Origin: Propionibacteriaceae bacterium
Lineage (GTDB): Bacteria > Actinomycetota > Actinomycetes > Propionibacteriales > Propionibacteriaceae
Assembly: GCA_031272805.1 (NCBI GenBank)
Contig: JAISTC010000101.1
Location: forward strand, 1 to 32,539
Length of the DNA: 32,539 nucleotides
Direction of reading: 5' to 3'
Shown here: positions 28,908 to 32,539 of the stretch, piece after piece
Layout: every line of letters starts with the position of its first letter
Position numbering within the stretch: the first letter of the stretch is position 1
Notes under the pieces: model-generated
The model's input: only the letters and a program-made list of their open reading frames with translations
The model's database searches: none
What the model was told of the DNA's origin: nothing
Program-made: the position numbers and the translations under genes

Positions 28908-29165
28908 ATGTATGCAACGGTGACCGGCAAAGGTCAGATCACCCTGCCGGCGCCGGTTCGCCGGGCGCTGGGGATTGAGGCAGGCCAGCGGATCGAGGTG
29001 CGTCTGGAGGAACGGCGGGCCGTCATTGAGGCGCCGGCCCCAGTCGCGCATCTGCGGCAGGCGCTCGAGCGCGAAGCCCGTGAGCGGGGAACCTGGGGCA
29101 AGGCATACTCATCCGGAGACGGGTGGGCGGCTCGGGTGCGCGAGGCCGGCGATGCCGAGTCTTGA
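28908..29165 (+). CDS. AbrB/MazE-type antitoxin (VapB-like)
   Basis: The product is 85 aa with start ATG28908. GTG28899, two codons longer on the same frame, is possible, since TAGACT at 28886-28891 would be a -10 for a leaderless message there. The N-terminal swapped-hairpin DNA-binding fold is clear: MYATVTGKGQITLPAPVRRALG then IEAGQRIEVRLEERRAVIEA. The C-terminal part (AHLRQALEREARERGTWGKA) is the expected toxin-binding tail. It overlaps the downstream PIN gene by 14 bp, the standard antitoxin-first arrangement. It should bind and neutralise the toxin and repress the operon, although I see no clear palindromic operator. Confidence 0.9.
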   Translation: MYATVTGKGQITLPAPVRRALGIEAGQRIEVRLEERRAVIEAPAPVAHLRQALEREARERGTWGKAYSSGDGWAARVREAGDAES

Positions 29166-29541
29166 CACGAACGGCGTGCTCCGCTGGCTCATGGGCGACG
29201 TGCCGGACCAGGCTGCCGCAGTAGACGCGGCACTGGCCACTGGAACCAAGTTCCATCTGGACGACATCGTCTTGGTCGAAGTGGTCTACGCGCTGGAACA
29301 CCACTACCTGCTGTCCCGGCCAACTACTGCCGCGTCGTTGCAGACGGTCATGGGCCAGGCCGGGTTCCTCCTCGACCGGCCACTGTGGAGCGAAGTCTTG
29401 CCGGTCTACATTGCGAAGCCGAAGCTGTCGCTGGTCGACATCCTGACCGTCGAACGCGCCCGCCGCACCGGTCGAACCCCCGTGGCGATATTCGACCGCA
29501 AGATGGCCAGCCAGCTCAAGGACGTGGAACTGCTGTCGTAG
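29152..29541 (+). CDS. PIN-domain ribonuclease toxin (VapC-like)
   Basis: The product is 129 aa with start ATG29152 inside the antitoxin gene; the track ORF from 28975 is extended upstream artificially. PIN nucleases cut RNA with Mg2+ held by conserved acidic residues. Candidates here are Asp5 (SLDTNGVLRWLM), Glu43 (DDIVLVEVVYAL), Asp96 (KLSLVDILTVERAR) and Asp115 (VAIFDRKM). All four positions are filled, so it looks functional. Length matches VapC toxins. Together with the AbrB-type protein it forms a type II toxin-antitoxin module. The specific RNA target cannot be predicted. Confidence 0.9.
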   Translation: MPSLDTNGVLRWLMGDVPDQAAAVDAALATGTKFHLDDIVLVEVVYALEHHYLLSRPTTAASLQTVMGQAGFLLDRPLWSEVLPVYIAKPKLSLVDILTVERARRTGRTPVAIFDRKMASQLKDVELLS

Positions 29542-29646
29542 TGACGGCGCCGCCGCGCGGTCAGGTGGTGTGGTTTTCAGTTGGGCCCCCGTAGGAAGGG
29601 CACGGGCTCCGGGTGTCGTCGGTCAGGCCAGTTCCGATCGCGCGCA

Positions 29647-29718
29647 TGTGACATTGGGGACGGTTCCGTTTGTCACACCGCGGGGGCACAGTTGAGCCCA
29701 GTGAACGTCACGCGGTGT
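29647..29718 (+). repeat. Half REPIN-like element: R plus type II loop, R' lost
   Basis: R (29647-29678) is followed by the type II loop (CGGGGGCACAGTTGAGCCCA to CGTCACGCGGTGT), which then breaks off where R' should begin (GCAACTCGTCACGCG). The loop proves it was once a full element like 28665-28774. It lies between vapC and the 3' end of the B3/B4 gene. Confidence 0.85.
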
Positions 29719-29745
29719 GCAACTCGTCACGCGTTCGCCGCTGGG

Positions 29746-30471
29746 TCACGCTGTCACCAGCCGTCTGGACACCTGTACGTTCTCCCCCAAGCTCGTCAGC
29801 ACGCTGGCGAGGGCGTCACCGGCGGCGTGCAACTCGTCATCGGTGACGGGGGCGAGCGCGTCGAACACGAAGAACGCGGTCCGGGTTTGATCGGTCAGGC
29901 CGGTGCGCCGGCACTGCCGCCAGTTCCACCGCCGACACGTCACCCCGGTCCCGTCGCACCAGACGACCTCGCCGGGTTCGGGGTACTCGACTGCCACCTC
30001 GCCGTGCGCGGTCGTGTCGAACGGCTCCATGCCCGTGGCGCGAATCAGACGCGCCGGACCGTCGTAGCGTTCGTAGTCCTCCCCGCCGAGGGGAATCTGG
30101 CGCAACACCGAGATTGCGTTGTAGGCGTCGGTCAGCGCGTTCACCCGCGGCAGGCCGGTCTCGGCGCGGCGGGTGAGGGCTTCGAGGCTGTTGCGGGTGC
30201 GCTGCGGCTTCGCCCCGAACGCCCGGTACGCCTCCCGCCACGACGCGACATGGGGCAGCTCGTCCACGGACGTGACGGCCAGCAGGTCGTGGGCGTGGGC
30301 CTCGGCCGCCGACACGAGCCCGTCGACCGTGCTGTTGCCCTCGCCGGTCACGCCCGGAGCGAGGCCGTCGATGACGAGCAGCAGGGCACGGTAGTCCGGG
30401 CGCAACTCGAATACGGCCGGCTCGACCTGGCAAGCCGCCAAGAACGCCTCGGGAGTCATGGTTTCAGGCAT
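29746..30471 (-). CDS. B3/B4 (tRNA-binding-like) domain protein
   Basis: The product is 241 aa with start ATG30471 preceded by GGAGAGGAG. It matches the stand-alone B3/B4-domain family, the domain found in the beta subunit of phenylalanyl-tRNA synthetase. Landmarks are PHVASWREAYRAFGAKPQRTRN, SLEALTRRAETGLPRVNALTDAYNAIS, LPLGGED-like QIPLGGEDYERYDGP and EVVWCDGTGVTCRRWNWRQC. The domain fills about residues 65-225. Members are suspected of editing mischarged tRNA or acting on amino-acid derivatives, but the function of stand-alone forms is not settled. It stands alone, with R/R' elements on both sides. Confidence 0.88.
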   Translation of the reverse strand: MPETMTPEAFLAACQVEPAVFELRPDYRALLLVIDGLAPGVTGEGNSTVDGLVSAAEAHAHDLLAVTSVDELPHVASWREAYRAFGAKPQRTRNSLEALTRRAETGLPRVNALTDAYNAISVLRQIPLGGEDYERYDGPARLIRATGMEPFDTTAHGEVAVEYPEPGEVVWCDGTGVTCRRWNWRQCRRTGLTDQTRTAFFVFDALAPVTDDELHAAGDALASVLTSLGENVQVSRRLVTA

Positions 30472-30514
30472 TCAGAGTCTCCTCTCCGCAGTCGGCTCTC
30501 GCCCCCTGGCCGGC

Positions 30515-30619
30515 GTGACATTGCGTGACATTGGGGACGGTTCCGTTTGTCACACCGCCCCGCATTCACGCCCAGAGCGGTGTCAGAGTGTGACAGAGGG
30601 AACCGTCCCCACTGTCACA
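30515..30619. repeat. R/R' element with terminal duplication
   Basis: R (30525-30555) and R' (30588-30619) enclose a short 32-nt loop ending in GCGGTGTCAGA. An extra GTGACATTG (30515-30523) sits just outside R. R' contains the stop codon (30615-30617) of the small minus-strand ORF. Confidence 0.88.
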
Positions 30620-30839
30620 AGACCAGCGCAACCACGGTCGCCGCCGCGCGTCGCCGCCTCTTGGGTTTCGCCGCGCCGGTCCCGGGGTCGGGCGCGTCCC
30701 AGGCCGGCGCGGCCTCCACCGCGCCGTCCTTGGGCTCATACGGCAGATACGGCGCCGCCACCGGCATCTGTGCCGGGGTCACGCTCTCCGCCGCCGCCGT
30801 CACGCGCAGTCCGCCCGGTTGCTCTTCTACCTCGGCCAT
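30615..30839 (-). CDS. Small hypothetical protein, probably truncated by a repeat
   Basis: The product is 74 aa with start ATG30839 preceded by GAAGGAGCC at reasonable spacing, so translation is plausible. No family is recognised. The sequence is acidic to proline-rich (MAEVEEQPGGLRVTAAAES, PYLPYEPKDG), then a basic patch (AAKPKRRRR), then hydrophobic AAATVVALVL, where it stops. The stop codon is supplied by the R' arm of an adjacent repeat. A basic patch followed by the first ten residues of a membrane helix suggests that the original protein continued as a membrane protein and was cut short by the repeat. If not truncated, it is a short cytoplasmic or membrane-associated peptide of unknown role. 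Confidence 0.5.
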   Translation of the reverse strand: MAEVEEQPGGLRVTAAAESVTPAQMPVAAPYLPYEPKDGAVEAAPAWDAPDPGTGAAKPKRRRRAAATVVALVL

Positions 30840-30891
30840 GGGCTTGGCTCCTTCACGCCGCCGGTTGTCGTGGAGGCCAGTCTACGCTGGC

Positions 30892-31020
30892 GTGACATTG
30901 GCGTGGCGTGACATTGGGGACGGGTCCGGTTGTCACACCAGTCCGCTGGGCAGGTCCGGTGCCACCCCGCCGTCACGCGGTGTCAGAGTGTGACAAAAGG
31001 AACCGTCCCCAATGTCACAC
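30892..31020. repeat. R/R' element with diverged R arm and terminal duplication
   Basis: R (30908-30938, with GGGTCCGGTT in place of GGTTCC) and R' (30988-31020) enclose a loop of about 49 nt ending in CGTCACGCGGTGTCAGA. A partial extra terminus, GTGACATTG, lies at 30892-30900. It separates the 5' side of the small ORF from the 3' end of the hydrolase. Confidence 0.88.
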
Positions 31021-31059
31021 GACCCGGCGCGCCCGCTACGACCAGTTCTTGGCCCACGC

Positions 31060-31962
31060 CTAGGCGGCGGCGATGGCGGCCTGGTAGAAGGCGTCGACCC
31101 GCTCCCAGAACGCCTCGTCGATGAAGTTAGCGTGGCCGTTGTAGGGCGGCTGGTCATAGATCAGGAACTCGGCCCGCGGGTTCGTCACCTGGTCACGTCG
31201 GCCGGCGATCGACACCTCGGCGAACGGTGTCATCGGGTCGTCCGTCCCCTGCGCCACGAGGACCGGCCCGTCGAAGGCGTTGATCGCGTCGATGGCGTTG
31301 ACAGCGCCGTAGCGGCCAAGACTCAGCTTGGCGTCGAGCCAGACATACGGCCGGGAGACCGCCGCCAGGACCGGGCCGGCGGACTGGCGCCAGTTGTAGT
31401 CGAGCTTGGCCAGCGGCGAGTACGCCCCGGCGACGGACACGACCGCCGTGACATCGGTCCGGCCGAGCGTGGCGCCGACCACGCCGCCACCGCCATAACT
31501 GACCCCCCACAGGAGCCGGGGAAGGCCCGCCGCCTCGGGCTGTGCCGCCAGCCAGTCGAGCGCCGCCGCCACGTCGACCGCCGACCGTGCCGGATGGCCG
31601 GTGTGGCGCCCGTCGGACGTGCAGCAGCCCATACCGTTGGCGAACAGGATCTGGTAACCCCGGCTCAAGAACTCGCGCGCCAGCGAGGCGTCGAAACAAC
31701 CCGGCATGCCGTGGGCGATCACGACCACGCCGGTCGCGTCCGCCGGACCCCCAAACCAGCCCCGCAACGTCGTACCGTCGGACTGGAACTCGATCTCGCG
31801 CAGGTCGTAGCCGGTGTACGTCGTGCTCTGGACCTCGACGTGACTGAACGGCCGGGTCAGGTAGTGGGCCACGGGCAGAGGCGCCAAGACGAGGGCCACG
31901 ACCACCACGCCGAGAACGATCAGGCGCCGCCGCCGGACGGGCTTCGCTGTCCGAGCTACCAC
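31060..31962 (-). CDS. Membrane-anchored alpha/beta hydrolase
   Basis: The product is 300 aa with GTG start 31962. A basic N-terminus and one hydrophobic segment (RRRRLIVLGVVVVALVLAPLP) indicate an uncleaved membrane anchor or signal peptide with the enzyme outside the cytoplasm. The fold is seen in the oxyanion region VVVIAHGMPGC, nucleophile elbow WGVSYGGGG (Ser155), acid VAQGTDDPMTP (Asp241 or Asp242) and base YNGHANF (His277), so the triad is complete. Two adjacent cysteines (GMGCCTSDG) lie near residue 113. The substrate is unknown; esterase or dipeptidyl-peptidase-like are family possibilities. TAGGCT six bases upstream of the GTG and no Shine-Dalgarno sequence suggest a leaderless message. 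An R/R' element fills the divergent promoter space. Confidence 0.88.
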   Translation of the reverse strand: MVARTAKPVRRRRLIVLGVVVVALVLAPLPVAHYLTRPFSHVEVQSTTYTGYDLREIEFQSDGTTLRGWFGGPADATGVVVIAHGMPGCFDASLAREFLSRGYQILFANGMGCCTSDGRHTGHPARSAVDVAAALDWLAAQPEAAGLPRLLWGVSYGGGGVVGATLGRTDVTAVVSVAGAYSPLAKLDYNWRQSAGPVLAAVSRPYVWLDAKLSLGRYGAVNAIDAINAFDGPVLVAQGTDDPMTPFAEVSIAGRRDQVTNPRAEFLIYDQPPYNGHANFIDEAFWERVDAFYQAAIAAA

Positions 31963-31983
31963 GCCAGCAGCCTATTGGACACC

Positions 31984-32091
31984 GTGACACTGGGGACGGT
32001 TCCTTTTGTCACACTGTTACGGCGCATTCGAGCCCGCCCGACGTCACGCGGTGTCAAAGTGTGACAAAAGGAACCGTCCCCAATGTCACAC
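31984..32091. repeat. R/R' element (REPIN-like), type I loop, in a divergent promoter region
   Basis: R (31984-32014, with CACTGGGG instead of CATTGGGG) and R' (32059-32091) enclose a 44-nt loop nearly identical to that at 27296. It occupies 108 of the roughly 168 bp between two divergent start codons, leaving little room for promoters. Confidence 0.92.
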
Positions 32092-32129
32092 GCACGGCCG
32101 TTCGCGGGCCGGGTGGGAGGATGGTGTTC

Positions 32130-32539
32130 GTGATCCGCAGGGTGTGCGTCGTGGGGAATGCGGCCAGCGGGAAGAGCTGCCTGGCCGACCGGATCGGCCT
32201 GGCGCTGGGTGTGCCCGTGCATCATCTGGACCGGGTGTACTGGCGGGCCGACTGGACGCATGTCAGCCGGGCCGAGTTCCTCGCCGCGCAGAAGGCTCTC
32301 GTCAGCGGTGAGGCGTGGGTAATCGACGGGTGTTTCTCGGAATACGGCCTGCGGGAACGGTTCGCCGCCGCCGACCTGGTGGTGTTCCTGGACGTGCCCG
32401 CGCTGGCCTGTGTGCGCCGGGCCGTGGCGCGGCGGGGCGGCTCTCATGTCGGCCTGCCGGACGGGGCCGACGATTCCCGGATGGCTCTGGGGCGCACGGT
32501 GGCGTTTCTCGCGGAGATGCTGCTGTTCCCTGTGCTGGA
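32130..32539 (+). CDS. P-loop kinase-like protein (partial, runs off the window)
   Basis: About 136 codons are visible with no stop; it is not in the ORF track. GTG32130 is preferred over ATG32121 because GGGAGG lies directly against the ATG but nine bases before this GTG. Walker A is at the N-terminus (VCVVGNAASGKSCLADRIG), followed by LGVPVHHLDRVYWRADW, WVIDGCFSEYGLRERFAAAD and VVFLDVPALACVRRAVARR. This is the pattern of adenylate-kinase-like 'topology modulation' (FlaR-type) P-loop proteins, nucleotide-binding proteins of uncertain function. The lid and C-terminal part lie outside the window. Confidence 0.8.
   Translation, partial: MIRRVCVVGNAASGKSCLADRIGLALGVPVHHLDRVYWRADWTHVSRAEFLAAQKALVSGEAWVIDGCFSEYGLRERFAAADLVVFLDVPALACVRRAVARRGGSHVGLPDGADDSRMALGRTVAFLAEMLLFPVL

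Noticed and set aside
24766-31020. CRISPR array
   Set aside because: Repeats alternate in orientation, are irregularly spaced with genes between them, have shared instead of unique spacers, and there are no cas genes.

Overview
The window is very GC-rich (about 70% by eye) with strong third-position GC bias. GuaB, the ECF sigma factor, the PadR regulator, the DUF11 surface protein and several apparently leaderless starts all point to an actinomycete chromosome. I cannot name the genus from the sequence. There are no rRNA genes, tRNA genes, CRISPR arrays or prophage genes.

Layout. Bases 1-483 are non-coding and packed with palindromic repeats. guaB (IMP dehydrogenase, minus) follows, then a 12-kb minus-strand gene for a roughly 4000-residue exported DUF11-repeat surface protein that fills 2220-14228. 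A repeat-rich divergent region separates it from a plus-strand run: a small secreted Ig-like protein, a DUF2079 membrane protein, an OmpR-type response regulator, a sensor kinase, and an ABC exporter. The exporter's ATPase is frameshifted; its FtsX/MacB-type permease is intact. A POT peptide transporter (minus), a TauE/SafE permease and a Y1 REP-associated transposase (RAYT, minus) come next. The last third holds an ECF sigma factor with a membrane anti-sigma-like partner, a PadR regulator with a HAAS-type membrane protein, a VapBC-type toxin-antitoxin pair, a B3/B4-domain protein, a small truncated-looking ORF, an alpha/beta hydrolase and the start of a P-loop kinase-like gene that runs off the window.

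The most striking signal is between the genes. From 14.3 kb onward almost every intergenic space carries a 29-33 bp sequence, called R here (GTGTGACATTGGGGACGGTT then CC-N3/4-GTCACAC), or its reverse complement R'. I count 23 arms. Most form R-loop-R' pairs of 69-113 bp, the architecture called REPIN in other bacteria, and they surround a RAYT gene whose own flanks are R/R' arms. A second, unrelated 71-bp family folds into one long hairpin, shows compensatory base changes between copies, and is nested with the R elements. This looks like an actinobacterial REPIN-RAYT system entangled with a second palindromic repeat family.

How the genes may work together: the two-component system lies directly upstream of the ABC exporter, with an 11-bp-spaced direct repeat ahead of the ATPase, so it probably controls it. 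padR and the HAAS gene, sigma and anti-sigma, and vapB and vapC are each translationally overlapping pairs. The giant DUF11 protein has arisen partly by duplication of a whole block of about ten modules.
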